Shown: positions 8,010 through 16,734 of the stretch, in pieces
Layout: each line of letters starts with the position of its first letter
Numbering within the stretch: position 1 is the stretch's first letter
Assembly: GCF_014648255.1 (NCBI RefSeq)
Contig: NZ_BMQT01000003.1
Coordinates: 1 to 64,000, forward strand
DNA length: 64,000 nt
From: Nocardioides albus
GTDB lineage: Bacteria; Actinomycetota; Actinomycetes; Propionibacteriales; Nocardioidaceae
Direction of reading: 5' to 3'
Notes under the pieces: model-generated
The model's database searches: none
What the model saw: only the letters and a program-made list of their open reading frames with translations
What the model was told of the DNA's origin: nothing
Program-made: the position numbers and the translations under genes

Positions 8010-9347
8010 TCAACGGACCAGGCACGGGCGCTTGGGGTCGAACGTCCACCCCGGCACCAGGTACTGCATGGCGACGCCGTCGTCGCGAACGCCGAGCCCG
8101 TGCTCGAGGTAGAGCTCGTGCGCGGCCGCGACCCGGTCGCGGTCGAGCCGGATCCCGAGCCCCGGGGCGGTCGGCACCGCGATGGCACCGTCGCGGATCT
8201 CCAGCGGCGACTCGGTCAACCCTTGGCCGTCCTGCCAGATCCAGTGGGTGTCCAGGGCGGTGATCTCCCCCGGTGCGGCGGCGCCGACGTGGGTGAACAT
8301 CGCCAGCGAGACGTCGAAGTGGTTGTTGGAGTGGGAGCCCCAGGTCAGCCCGAAGTCGTGGCACAGCTGGGCGACGCGGACCGAGCCGGACATGGTCCAG
8401 AAGTGCGGGTCGGCCAGCGGGATGTCGACGGCGTTCGTACGGATCGCGTGGGACATCTGGCGCCAGTCGGTGGCGATCATGTTGGTCGCGGTGCGCAGCC
8501 CGGTGGCGCGCTTGAACTCGGCCATGATCTCGCGGCCCGAGTAGCCGCCCTCGGCGCCGCAGGGGTCCTCGGCGTACGCGAGCACGTCGTCCTTGCCGCC
8601 CAGCAGCCGGACCGCGTCAGCAAGCAGCCAGCCGCCGTTGGGGTCGAGGGTGATCCTGGCGTCGGGGAAGCGCTCGTGGAGGGCGGTCACCGCGGCGACC
8701 TCCTCCTCACCGGCGAGGACGCCGCCCTTGAGCTTGAAGTCGGTGAAGCCGTAGCGGGCCTGGGCAGCCTCGGCGAGACGTACGACCGCCTCGGGGGTCA
8801 GCGCGACCTCTCTCCTGATGCGGCCCCAGTCGTCGGCGTCGTCGTCGCCTCGCAGGTAGGGCAGGTCGGTCTTGTCCGGGTCACCGACGTAGAAGAGGTA
8901 GCCGAGCATCGGCACGCTGTCGCGCTGCTGGCCGTCGCCGAGCAGCTCGGCGACCGGCACACCCTGGGCCTGACCTGCGAGATCGAGGAGCGCGGACTCC
9001 AGCGCGGTGACCGCGTGGACCGTCGTACGCAGGTCGAAGGTCTGCGCTCCGCGGCCACCCGCGTCGCGGTCGGCGAAGGTGTTCGCGACCTGGCGCAGGA
9101 GGCTGCGGTAGCGGGTGACCGGCTGGCCGACGAGCAGAGCGGCGGCCTCCTCGATGGTGCGCCGGATCGGCTCGCCGCCGGGGACCTCGCCGACGCCCTC
9201 GCGGCCCTCGGAGTCGGTGAGGATCGCGATGTTGCGGGTGAAGAACGGCGCGTGCGCGCCGCTGAGGTTGAGCAGCATCGAGTCGTGTCCGGCGACCGGG
9301 ACGACCTCGACCTTGGCGACGGTGGGCACAGTGCTGGTGTCGGTCAT
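8010..9347 (-). CDS. gudD: D-glucarate dehydratase
   Basis: 445 residues, the same length as E. coli GudD (about 446). Enolase superfamily: the KxK catalytic lysine motif DFKLKGG, metal ligands in ITLDPNGGW and the AEDPCG segment, and the general base His in [11 protein letters not shown]. It dehydrates D-glucarate (and L-idarate in some members) to 5-keto-4-deoxyglucarate. The ATG at 9347 overlaps the stop of the dehydrogenase gene upstream by 4 bp. With the two upstream genes it makes a complete route from glucarate to 2-oxoglutarate. Confidence 0.93.
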   Translation of the reverse strand: MTDTSTVPTVAKVEVVPVAGHDSMLLNLSGAHAPFFTRNIAILTDSEGREGVGEVPGGEPIRRTIEEAAALLVGQPVTRYRSLLRQVANTFADRDAGGRGAQTFDLRTTVHAVTALESALLDLAGQAQGVPVAELLGDGQQRDSVPMLGYLFYVGDPDKTDLPYLRGDDDADDWGRIRREVALTPEAVVRLAEAAQARYGFTDFKLKGGVLAGEEEVAAVTALHERFPDARITLDPNGGWLLADAVRLLGGKDDVLAYAEDPCGAEGGYSGREIMAEFKRATGLRTATNMIATDWRQMSHAIRTNAVDIPLADPHFWTMSGSVRVAQLCHDFGLTWGSHSNNHFDVSLAMFTHVGAAAPGEITALDTHWIWQDGQGLTESPLEIRDGAIAVPTAPGLGIRLDRDRVAAAHELYLEHGLGVRDDGVAMQYLVPGWTFDPKRPCLVR

Positions 9348-10837
9348 GGCAGCTGCAGCTCGCCGTCGATCCGGCGGGCGAGGTGCCACGGGTTGTCGTC
9401 GCGTACGGCTTCCGGGAGGATCGCGGCGGGGACGTCCTGGTAGGCGACCGGGCGCTGGAAGCGCTCGATCGCGAGGCTGCCGACCGAGGTGGTGCGGGAG
9501 TCGGAGGTGGCCGGGAACGGGCCGCCGTGGACCATCGAGTGACCGACCTCGACGCCGGTGGGCCAGCCGTTGAAGAGGATCCGGCCGGCCTTGAGCTCGA
9601 GGGCTGCGACGACCTGGGCCGCCGCGGCGTTGTCGGCGTCGGTGGCGTGGACGGTCGCGGTGAGCTGGCCCTCGAGGGCGTCCAGGCTGGGCAGCAGCTC
9701 GTCGACGGTGTCGTAACGGACCACGACGCCGGAGGCGCCGAAGACCTCGTCGGTCACGCCGTCGAGACGGGCGGCCTCGACGATCTGGGGCGCGGGGGCG
9801 TCGGTCTCACCGGGGGTGCCCTCGCCGACGACGGTGACGCCATCGGTGGCGCGGAGCGTGGCGGTGCCCTTCGCGTACGCCTGCGCGATCCCCGAGGTCA
9901 GCATGGTCGCACCAACGGCCTCGGCGGTGGCCCGGCCGGCTGCGGCCAGGAAGGCGTCGCCGGCCTCGCTCTTCGGGAGGAAGAGCAGACCGGGGTTGGT
10001 GCAGAACTGGCCGGCGCCGAGGGTCAGCGAGCCGACGTACGCCGTGGCGAGCGCCTCGACGTCGGACTCGAGCGCGCCGGGGAGGACGACGACGGGGTTG
10101 ATCGAGGACATCTCTGCGTAGACCGGGATCGGCTCGGGCCGGGCGGCCGCAGCCGCGGCGATCGCCAGCCCGCCACCACGGGAGCCGGTGAAGCCGACGG
10201 CCTTGATCCGCGGGTCGACGACCAGAGCCTGGCCGAGCTCGATGCCGGCCTTGAAGTCGGTGGAGAGGAGGTAGGAGAAGGTGCCGGCGGGCAGTCCGGC
10301 CTTCTGGACGGCGCGGGTGACGGCCTGGGCGACCAGGTAGCCGGTGATCGGGTGGGCCGGGTGGCCCTTCACGATCACCGGGCAGCCCGCGGCGAGCGCC
10401 GAGGCGGTGTCGCCGCCGGCAGTGGAGAAGGCAAGCGGGAAGTTGCTGGCACCGAAGACCGCCACCGGGCCCAGCGGGATCTGGCGCTGACGGATGTCGG
10501 CACGCGGGAGCGGGGTCCGATCGGGGAGCGCCGGGTCGATGCGTACGCCGAGGTGGTCGCCGCGGCGCACGACGCCCGCGAACATCTTCAGCTGGCCGGT
10601 GGTGCGGCCGACCTCGCCGCTGATCCGGCCCTCGGGCAGGTGCGACTCGGTGACAGCGGCCTCGACGATCTCGGCGCGGGCGGCCTCGATCTCGGCGGCG
10701 ACGGCTTCGAGGAAGTCCGCCCGCGCCTCAGGGGAGGTTGCGCGGTAGCCGGCGAAGGCCTCCGCGGCGGCGCTGGTGGCGGTGGTGACGTCGGGCTGCT
10801 CGGAGTCGGATCCGGCGATGATCGAGCGGTAACTCAT
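9344..10837 (-). CDS. 2-oxoglutarate semialdehyde (2,5-dioxovalerate) dehydrogenase, NADP-type ALDH
   Basis: 497-residue aldehyde dehydrogenase. The cofactor-binding region [20 protein letters not shown], the glutamate of [14 protein letters not shown] and the nucleophilic Cys at about 278 in [10 protein letters not shown] are intact. The sequence matches the KGSADH branch that ends oxidative pentose and hexarate pathways rather than succinic semialdehyde dehydrogenases. It is the middle gene of kdgD-KGSADH-gudD and has a strong ggaaggga ribosome binding site. Confidence 0.9.
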   Translation of the reverse strand: MSYRSIIAGSDSEQPDVTTATSAAAEAFAGYRATSPEARADFLEAVAAEIEAARAEIVEAAVTESHLPEGRISGEVGRTTGQLKMFAGVVRRGDHLGVRIDPALPDRTPLPRADIRQRQIPLGPVAVFGASNFPLAFSTAGGDTASALAAGCPVIVKGHPAHPITGYLVAQAVTRAVQKAGLPAGTFSYLLSTDFKAGIELGQALVVDPRIKAVGFTGSRGGGLAIAAAAAARPEPIPVYAEMSSINPVVVLPGALESDVEALATAYVGSLTLGAGQFCTNPGLLFLPKSEAGDAFLAAAGRATAEAVGATMLTSGIAQAYAKGTATLRATDGVTVVGEGTPGETDAPAPQIVEAARLDGVTDEVFGASGVVVRYDTVDELLPSLDALEGQLTATVHATDADNAAAAQVVAALELKAGRILFNGWPTGVEVGHSMVHGGPFPATSDSRTTSVGSLAIERFQRPVAYQDVPAAILPEAVRDDNPWHLARRIDGELQLP

Positions 10838-10886
10838 GGTCCCTTCCTATCGGGTGGGTTCTGAGGGCAGGTCGGGCAGGTCGGCG

Positions 10887-11801
10887 TCAGGAGATGCGGG
10901 CGATCAGCTCGCGCAGCTCGGCGATCTCGTCCTCGCGCAGGTCGGTCAGCGGCGGCCGGACCGGGCCCGCGGGGCGACCGACCGCGGCCAGCCCACCCTT
11001 GACGATCGACACGGCATAGCCCGCCGTGCGGTCGCGGATGTCGAGGTAGGGGATCACGAACTCGTTGAGACGACGGTAGACCTCGTCGCGGTCCTGGGCG
11101 CGGACGGCATCGTAGAACTCGATCGCCCACTTCGGTGCGAAGTTGAACAGCGCCGAGGAGTAGGTGCTCACGCCGAGCTGGAGCAGGGGCAGCGCGAAGG
11201 TCTCGGCCGTCGGCAGACCGCCGATGTAGGTGAGCCGGTCGCCGACCCGGGCGTAGGTGCGGGTCATCTGCTCGATGTTGCCGACGCCGTCCTTGAAGCC
11301 GATCAGCGTGGGGTTGCGGTCCGCGAGCTGCGCGACCGCCTCGTCGTGCAGGATCGCATTGGCGCGGCTGTAGACGATGACACCGAGACCGGTGGCCTCA
11401 CAGACGCGGCTGGCGTGCTCGACGAGCCCAGCCTGACCCGCCTCGGTGAGGTAGGGCGGCATCAGCAGCAGACCGTCGGCGCCCGCGGCCTCCGCCGCCT
11501 TCGCCTGCGCCACCGCGTTCGAGGTGCTGCCCGTCGCAGGCGCCAAGACCGGGACTGCACCCGCGACCTCGTCAACAGCCGCGCGTACGACGCGGTCGGT
11601 CTCCTCCAGGTTCAGCGAGAAGCCCTCACCGGTCCCGCCGGCCGCGAAGAGACCTGCGACCGGATACTGAGCCAACCAGCTCAAGTGTTTGCGGTAGCCC
11701 TCTTCATCGAACTGCAGATCCTCGGTGAAGTGAGTGACCGGGAACGAGAGAAGCCCGCTCTTGAGCTGGGCGGCCAGGTCGGTCGGGCTGTACTCGGTCA
11801 C
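10887..11801 (-). CDS. kdgD: 5-dehydro-4-deoxyglucarate dehydratase
   Basis: 304-residue member of the DHDPS/NAL aldolase family. It has the [13 protein letters not shown] phosphate/carboxylate loop, the YSRAN tyrosine motif and the Schiff-base Lys in [10 protein letters not shown]. It decarboxylates and dehydrates 5-keto-4-deoxyglucarate to 2-oxoglutarate semialdehyde. It is the first gene of the leftward operon; a promoter motif shared with three other units lies about 60-85 bp upstream. Confidence 0.93.
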   Translation of the reverse strand: MTEYSPTDLAAQLKSGLLSFPVTHFTEDLQFDEEGYRKHLSWLAQYPVAGLFAAGGTGEGFSLNLEETDRVVRAAVDEVAGAVPVLAPATGSTSNAVAQAKAAEAAGADGLLLMPPYLTEAGQAGLVEHASRVCEATGLGVIVYSRANAILHDEAVAQLADRNPTLIGFKDGVGNIEQMTRTYARVGDRLTYIGGLPTAETFALPLLQLGVSTYSSALFNFAPKWAIEFYDAVRAQDRDEVYRRLNEFVIPYLDIRDRTAGYAVSIVKGGLAAVGRPAGPVRPPLTDLREDEIAELRELIARIS

Positions 11802-11860
11802 GAGTCACGTCCTTCGGGGTTGGTGGTGCAGAAGTGGTGACCATCACGTTATGGACGGTC

Positions 11861-11884
11861 GGCGATGCCTGTCCAAGCCCGAAT
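11861..11884 (-). promoter_or_regulatory. Shared promoter/operator motif upstream of kdgD
   Basis: Read leftward: attcgggcttggacaggcat followed by cgcc. The core TTGGAC-N2-G-N-ATCGC (N is any base) recurs at 15046, 20005 and 43945. TTGGAC is spaced 17-18 bp from a cataac-like -10 hexamer, so it may be a -35 box with an operator in the spacer. Confidence 0.55.
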
Positions 11885-11950
11885 TTGAATCTCGTGATGC
11901 GTGCGGGGCATCGCGGGAGTTGGATGCGAGTTCGTAGAGACCTCATCTCC

Positions 11951-12015
11951 GCTGGTCGAGCCTCATCCCCGCTGGTCGAGCCGCCGGAGCCGCTAGGCGG
12001 AGGCGTGTCGAGACC
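11951..12015. repeat. REP-like palindromic unit
   Basis: A half unit (gctggtcgagcc at 11951) precedes a full 42-bp copy at 11974-12015 (ggtcgagccgcc ... gtgtcgagacc, followed by aacac). The same unit occurs in cobIJ and at 31760-31801. It sits 45 bp before the ~140-bp nested inverted-repeat element, the same order as at the second HNH locus. Confidence 0.85.
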
Positions 12016-12060
12016 AACACGGCTCCCTGCCGGAACGTCCCACCCGAAGGCTGGCCTGGG

Positions 12061-12201
12061 CCGCCGACCCGACTTCGAGGGTCTTCTCGACGAACACCGG
12101 AGTAAAGGACGGCCTTCGGCCGCCGGCTACGCCGGCCGCTACCGCGGTCCTTGACACCGGTGCCCGCCGAGAAAAAATTTGGCTGGCTATCGGGGCGGCG
12201 G
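12061..12201 (+). mobile_element. ~140-bp nested inverted-repeat element, copy A
   Basis: The ends are ccgccgacccga and tcggggcggcgg (11 of 12 pair). Inside, a stem aaggac/gtcctt encloses three consecutive hairpins (cggcc-ttc-ggccg, ccggc-tac-gccgg, ccgc-tacc-gcgg), and further outside ttctcg pairs with cgagaa. This gives a cloverleaf-like fold. Copies B (31858-31999) and C (13905-14044) have the same layout and length. The 216 bp between this copy and the HNH gene carry another hairpin (gtggccc-ttc-gggccac, 12259-12275). Confidence 0.75.
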
Positions 12202-12417
12202 CCCGGGTGTGGCGCAGCGGAATCTTGCTTCGAACGGGTGCTGCCGTGGGGCGGGAGGGTGGCCCTTCGGGCCACTTACCACCCACAGGTTTGAGGCCGT
12301 TCGCTCACCACGAAAAAGGCATTTGACCAGGGAGAATAGGTTCCCAGAACGGTGGTCGAGGAGTAGAATCAGAGCCATCACGACACGCCTCTGAACACTC
12401 GGAGAGGAGGGGCGGCG

Positions 12418-13680
12418 ATGAGCCTGGACGGCAGCATCGACCACTGGGGCATCAACCCCGCTGACGCGATCGATGCCGAACTGGCTGCCATCGAGTCCTC
12501 CCTCGACACCCTCCTGACCCGTGACCCTGCCTACTGGCGCACCAGCCAGAAGAAGACAGCCCTGGAACGGATCGAGCGACTGCAAGCGAAACAGGCCGCG
12601 TTGAAGCTGCGGATCCTGGCCGCTGCGGGGGATATCGCCGAGGAGACCGGCGCCAAAGACGTCTCCGGGTGGATGCTGACCGAACTGCTAGTCGACAAGA
12701 AGACCGGCCGCGCCGAAGTGAAATTCGCTGCCGCGGTGAGCAGATACGAGCTGGTCGCTGCCGGCCTCGCTGAGGGTGTCGTGTCCCAAGACAAAGCCCG
12801 GGTGATCACCAAAGCGCTCGAGGCGGTTGAGGCCGACCCGGCAGCCAGTCGTGAAGACCTGCTTCTCGCGGAGAAGCTGTTGGTCGACTACGCCACCCAG
12901 ATGACCGCCGAGGACCTCAAGAACGTCGGGAAACGGATCCTGTTCGAGGTCGACCCCGAACGCTTCGAAACCGCCGAGGCCAAAGCACTCCAACGCGAAG
13001 AAGAGGCCGCCCAACGGCGGACCTTCTTCCAGTCCCGCGCCAATGGGGATGGGACCGTGGACATCCACGCCCGCGTCTCGACCGCTGTCGCGATCAGGCT
13101 CCGCACGATCCTGGACTCCCTGGCGCAGCCCCGGAAGCTCTCGGCCGAGGACAAGGGCCGCAAGGCACCCTATGACCGGCTCCTGGGGCAGGCGTTCGCC
13201 CGGATCATCGAGACCTACGACGTCGACCAGCTCCCCCGCCATGGTGGCCACGCCACCACGGTGTTCATCACGATGAGCGTGGAGGATCTCCGCAACGACC
13301 TCGGTACCGCCGCGTTGGGGTTCGACGGGGACCAGATCACCGCCGCCGAGGCCCGCCGGATCGCCTGCAACGCCGACCTCATCCCCGTCGTCCTCGGCAC
13401 CGACTCCGAGATCCTCGACTTCGGCCGCAGCATCCGCCTAGCCCACCCCGTCCAACACCGAGCACTACGACTACGCGACAAGTGCTGCCAAGCCGAAGAC
13501 TGCGACGCCCCAGCAGCCTGGACCGAAGCACACCACCTGAAACCCTGGTCCGCAGGCGGCAGAACAGATCTGGCGAACATGGTGCTGTTGTGCCCCAGCG
13601 ACCATCGCCGGATCCACGACCCCGACTACACCCATGAGCGGCTACCGGACGGACGGATCCGGTTCACCCACCGCATCTGA
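12418..13680 (+). CDS. DUF222/13E12-family protein with C-terminal HNH endonuclease domain
   Basis: 420 residues. The N-terminal three quarters is a helical DUF222 (13E12 repeat) domain with Ala/Glu/Lys-rich stretches. An HNH nuclease domain lies at about residues 355-400: CCQAEDCDAP zinc-type cysteines, then AHHLKPWSAGGRTDLANMVLLC and the final DHRRIH histidine. A gagaggagg ribosome binding site precedes the ATG. The gene is flanked by inverted copies A and C of the ~140-bp element. The family is common in multiple copies in actinobacterial genomes (REP13E12 in M. tuberculosis); biochemical function is mostly unknown. Confidence 0.9.
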   Translation: MSLDGSIDHWGINPADAIDAELAAIESSLDTLLTRDPAYWRTSQKKTALERIERLQAKQAALKLRILAAAGDIAEETGAKDVSGWMLTELLVDKKTGRAEVKFAAAVSRYELVAAGLAEGVVSQDKARVITKALEAVEADPAASREDLLLAEKLLVDYATQMTAEDLKNVGKRILFEVDPERFETAEAKALQREEEAAQRRTFFQSRANGDGTVDIHARVSTAVAIRLRTILDSLAQPRKLSAEDKGRKAPYDRLLGQAFARIIETYDVDQLPRHGGHATTVFITMSVEDLRNDLGTAALGFDGDQITAAEARRIACNADLIPVVLGTDSEILDFGRSIRLAHPVQHRALRLRDKCCQAEDCDAPAAWTEAHHLKPWSAGGRTDLANMVLLCPSDHRRIHDPDYTHERLPDGRIRFTHRI

Positions 13681-13904
13681 CCGTGTCCGGCCTGCCCCGG
13701 GCCTGGCCGGCCCGGCTGTCCGACTCGAGCTTGTGAAAGTGTTCACGAGGTCGGACCCTCTGTCATAGCCAACGACAGGCGACCCCCGGCGCGAGTCAGA
13801 TGAGCGCCCCCAGCGGCCCCGGTCGGGGACCTCGCCCCAACAGGATCCATCGACCCGGGTCCTCAGTCCCGTACCCAACCCGAATATCGCTGCGCCATAC
13901 CCCG

Positions 13905-14044
13905 CCGCCGACCCGATAACCAGCCAAAATTTCTCGACGGATCACGGAGTCAAGGATCGCCGAAGGCGACCGGCGAAGCCGGCGGCCGAAGGCCGTCCTT
14001 GACGCCGGGAACCGTCGTGAACACCATCCACAACAGGTCGGCGG
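13905..14044 (-). mobile_element. ~140-bp nested inverted-repeat element, copy C
   Basis: Opposite orientation to copy A. The termini are ccgccgacccga (left) and ggtcggcgg (right). Read on the minus strand, tcaaggac and tccttga enclose cggcc-ttc-ggccg, ccggc-ttc-gccgg and tcgcc-ttc-ggcga. The third hairpin differs in sequence from copies A and B but still pairs, which argues for selection on structure. It lies between the HNH gene and lysR; the rest of this 408-bp gap shows nothing else. Confidence 0.72.
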
Positions 14045-14088
14045 CCCCAACAAAACGAAGAAGACCAACCCCGCGACACCCTCAGGAA

Positions 14089-15000
14089 CTACCGATTCAT
14101 CTCGATGATCGCATCCAAAACCCGCCGCACAACCGGACTAACAGACCCCCGCGCCCAGATCGCGTGCAGCTCCACCGGCCGCTCCGGATCCTTGTCCAGA
14201 CGGTTATCGCCGCCCCCGTGCTCGATCGGACGGAAGACGACGCCTTCGACGTGCAGCGAGCTGGCCGAGACCGGTACGAAGCCAACGCCACGGTCGGCGG
14301 AGACCAGGAGCATGGCGGTGAGGACCTGGTGGACGCGCTGCTCGATGCGGGGGTGGGCGTTGGCCAGGAAGCGTACGGAGAGCTCATGGAAGTAGCGCGA
14401 CTGCTGGGGGTGGTAGCCGATGACGGGCTCGCCCTCGAAGTCCTGCGGGGTCAGTGGACGATCCAGCTCGGCCAGTCGGTGACCCTGCGGCAGCACGGCC
14501 ATCAGCGGCTCACGGGAGATGACCCGTGAGGAGAGCAGCTCGGTGTCGAAGGGCGGGCGGGCCAGGCCGATGTCGATCTCGCCGTGGCGGATGCCGTCGA
14601 CCTGCGCGAGCGTGACCCGCTCGGAGAGACGTACCTCGACGTCGGGGACCTCGACGGTGAGGCGGCGCAGCAGCGGCCCCAGGATCGAGATGGCCGAGAC
14701 CGCGGTGAAGCCGAGCCGGACCACGCCGGCCGCACCGGCGTCGACCCGACGGGCCAGGTCACCAGCACTCTCGACCAGGTTGAGCATCCGGTAGGCCTCG
14801 TCGAGGAAGGCGGCTCCGGCGCCGGTGAGGGCGACCCGGCGGTTGTCCCGCTCGAACAGCTGCGCGCCGACCGCCTTCTCCAGCTTCTGGATCTGTCGCG
14901 ACAGCGGTGGTTGGGTCATCCGGAGCCGCTCGGCCGCCCGGCCGAAGTGGAGCTCCTCGGCGACCGCGACGAACGAACGCACCTGGTCGAGCGTGATCAT
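14089..15000 (-). CDS. LysR-family transcriptional regulator
   Basis: 303 residues. Winged helix-turn-helix at residues 1-60 (SFVAVAEELHFGRAAERLRMTQPPLSRQIQKLE), then a periplasmic-binding-like effector domain (VRLGFTAVSAISILGPLLRRL). It is divergent from tctC with a 153-bp shared control region that contains the motif at 15046-15069. By position it should control the tct operon, perhaps responding to an aldarate or tricarboxylate. Whether it reads the shared motif is not proven. Confidence 0.92.
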   Translation of the reverse strand: MITLDQVRSFVAVAEELHFGRAAERLRMTQPPLSRQIQKLEKAVGAQLFERDNRRVALTGAGAAFLDEAYRMLNLVESAGDLARRVDAGAAGVVRLGFTAVSAISILGPLLRRLTVEVPDVEVRLSERVTLAQVDGIRHGEIDIGLARPPFDTELLSSRVISREPLMAVLPQGHRLAELDRPLTPQDFEGEPVIGYHPQQSRYFHELSVRFLANAHPRIEQRVHQVLTAMLLVSADRGVGFVPVSASSLHVEGVVFRPIEHGGGDNRLDKDPERPVELHAIWARGSVSPVVRRVLDAIIEMNR

Positions 15001-15045
15001 CTGGCCAGAGTAGACGACGATGCACCAGGTGGAACACTCAATGCC

Positions 15046-15069
15046 GAATCGGGCTTGGACCGGTATCGC
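15046..15069 (+). promoter_or_regulatory. Shared promoter/operator motif upstream of tctC
   Basis: gaatcgggcttggaccggta followed by tcgc. The TTGGAC hexamer is 18 bp from tagtgt, consistent with -35 and -10 boxes. The ATCGC in the spacer is conserved in the other three copies. Confidence 0.6.
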
Positions 15070-15153
15070 TGAGGCTCTTAGTGTCGGTGGTCACACGACG
15101 TCGGGCCACCCCTTGCAACAATCCAGCCCGACCACCTGGACCTAGGAGCAACG

Positions 15154-16149
15154 ATGCGTACGACCACCCGCCTTCTCACCGCGACTGCCGGGGTCGCGGC
15201 CCTGGCCCTCTCCGCCTGCGGTGTCTCGAACACGACCGGGGGCAGCGGTGACGGCGAGGAGTATCCCTCCGGCAACGTCGAGATGTACGTCGGCGCCTCG
15301 GCCGGCGGGTCCAGCGACCTGATCAGCCGGGCCGTCTCCAAGGGTCTCTCCGACGAGCTCGGCGCCTCCTTCCCGGTGATCAACCAGGAAGGCGCCAACG
15401 GTGCGCTCGCCGCCAACAAGGTGGCGAAGGCCAAGGCCGACGGTCAGACCATCGCCATCCAGAACGCCTCTCTGTTCGCCATCACGCCGCTGGCGGTCAG
15501 CGAGGACGAGGTCACCGACCTCGACGACTTCGACGTGGTCCAGGGCGTCTCCCGCGACGACTACGTCATGGTCACCGGCCCGAAGAGCGGCTTCAAGACG
15601 CTCGACGACATCAAGGCCGCGAACAAGAAGATCACCTACGGCACCACCGGTGTCGGCACCGGCGCGCAGCTCTCCTGCGGCCTGACGTACGCCTCCGCCG
15701 ACGTCGAGGCCGAGGCCGTGCCGTTCGACGGCGGCGCGCCGGCCCTGACCGCGGTGCTCGGCAACCAGGTCGACACCGCCTGCATCCAGGTCGGCGAGGC
15801 GATCGAGAACATCGAGTCCGGCAAGCTGACCCCGCTCAGCGTCTTCGGCCCGGAGCGGGTGGAGTACCTTCCTGAGGTCCCGACCGCCAAGGAGCAGGGT
15901 CTCGACGTCGAGGTCGCACAGTACCGCTTCATGACCGTCCCGAAGGGCACCCCGGACAACGTCAAGGACACCATCGCCGAGGCGATGCAGGCGACGTTCA
16001 AGACCGAGGAGTACCAGGCCTTCAACAAGCAGAACAGCCTCACCCCAATGGAGATCTCCGGCGACGAGGTGGTGGCCCAGCTCGAGGAAGACAAGACGCG
16101 GTTCGCCGATCTGGTCGAGCAGTACGGTCTGGACCTCGGCCAGGGCTGA
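15154..16149 (+). CDS. tctC: Tripartite tricarboxylate transporter substrate-binding protein
   Basis: 331 residues, Bug/TctC family. A lipoprotein signal ends LALSAC at residue about 22. Typical elements are VGASAGGSSDLISRAVSKGL, the INQEGANGALAANKVAKAKADG loop, and the C-terminal VPKGTPDNVKDTIAEAM. It binds di/tricarboxylates or other organic acids outside the membrane and delivers them to TctAB. It has an aggag ribosome binding site and is first in tctC-tctB-tctA-usp-dehydratase; the linked dehydratase suggests that an aldarate is the ligand. Confidence 0.92.
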   Translation: MRTTTRLLTATAGVAALALSACGVSNTTGGSGDGEEYPSGNVEMYVGASAGGSSDLISRAVSKGLSDELGASFPVINQEGANGALAANKVAKAKADGQTIAIQNASLFAITPLAVSEDEVTDLDDFDVVQGVSRDDYVMVTGPKSGFKTLDDIKAANKKITYGTTGVGTGAQLSCGLTYASADVEAEAVPFDGGAPALTAVLGNQVDTACIQVGEAIENIESGKLTPLSVFGPERVEYLPEVPTAKEQGLDVEVAQYRFMTVPKGTPDNVKDTIAEAMQATFKTEEYQAFNKQNSLTPMEISGDEVVAQLEEDKTRFADLVEQYGLDLGQG

Positions 16150-16190
16150 ACAGCACCCGGCACGACGGAACCCACAACGAAGGCATGACG

Positions 16191-16721
16191 ATGAGCGACG
16201 AACGTACCCCAGCTCCTGACCAGGACATCCTGGCCGAGATCCAGGCAGAGGTGGCCCATGACCTGGAGGAGGAGCGACCTCCTGCCGGCGGACCGGCCTA
16301 CCAGGTGGTCGGTGCGCTCGTCGCTCTCGTCGTCGGCATCGGCGGCGCGGTCCTCTCCTACGGCTACGGCATGGGTACGCTGCGCCAGCCCGGACCCGGC
16401 ATGTGGCCGTTCGTGGTCAGCATCGCGATCGCCCTGATGGCGGTGGCGCTGCTCGTCGTCGGCCGCGGGCTGACCGACAGCGAGAAGTTCACCCGCTCCA
16501 GCGTGCTTCCCGCGGTCGGCCTGGTCACCTTCATCGTGCTGGCTCTGCTGATGCCCGTGATCGGCTTCGAGATCCCCTCGCTGCTGCTGTGCGTCGTCTG
16601 GCTGAGGTTCCTCGGCGGCGAGTCGTGGCGCAGCACGATCATCACCTCGATCGTCACGGTCGCCGCGTTCTACTTCCTGTTCCTCTACGGGCTGCGCATC
16701 CCGCTGCCCCACCTGTTCTGA
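16191..16721 (+). CDS. tctB: Tripartite tricarboxylate transporter small membrane subunit
   Basis: About 176 residues, TctB family, with a cytoplasmic N-terminal tail and four predicted membrane helices (for example ALVALVVGIGGAVLSYGYG and VLPAVGLVTFIVLALLMPV). The MGTLRQPGPGMWPF segment is the usual TctB signature. The ATG at 16191 is favoured over that at 16185 because gaagg lies 7 nt before it. Confidence 0.88.
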   Translation: MSDERTPAPDQDILAEIQAEVAHDLEEERPPAGGPAYQVVGALVALVVGIGGAVLSYGYGMGTLRQPGPGMWPFVVSIAIALMAVALLVVGRGLTDSEKFTRSSVLPAVGLVTFIVLALLMPVIGFEIPSLLLCVVWLRFLGGESWRSTIITSIVTVAAFYFLFLYGLRIPLPHLF

Positions 16722-16734
16722 GCGGAGCCCCCAA

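Noticed and set aside
8100-9443. 447-codon open frame on the + strand
   Set aside because: Mirror of gudD; Gly/Asp/Val-rich shadow with no family features.
12061-12201. tRNA gene, because of the cloverleaf-like fold
   Set aside because: No anticodon-loop or T-loop consensus, no CCA acceptor, and arms do not have tRNA lengths.
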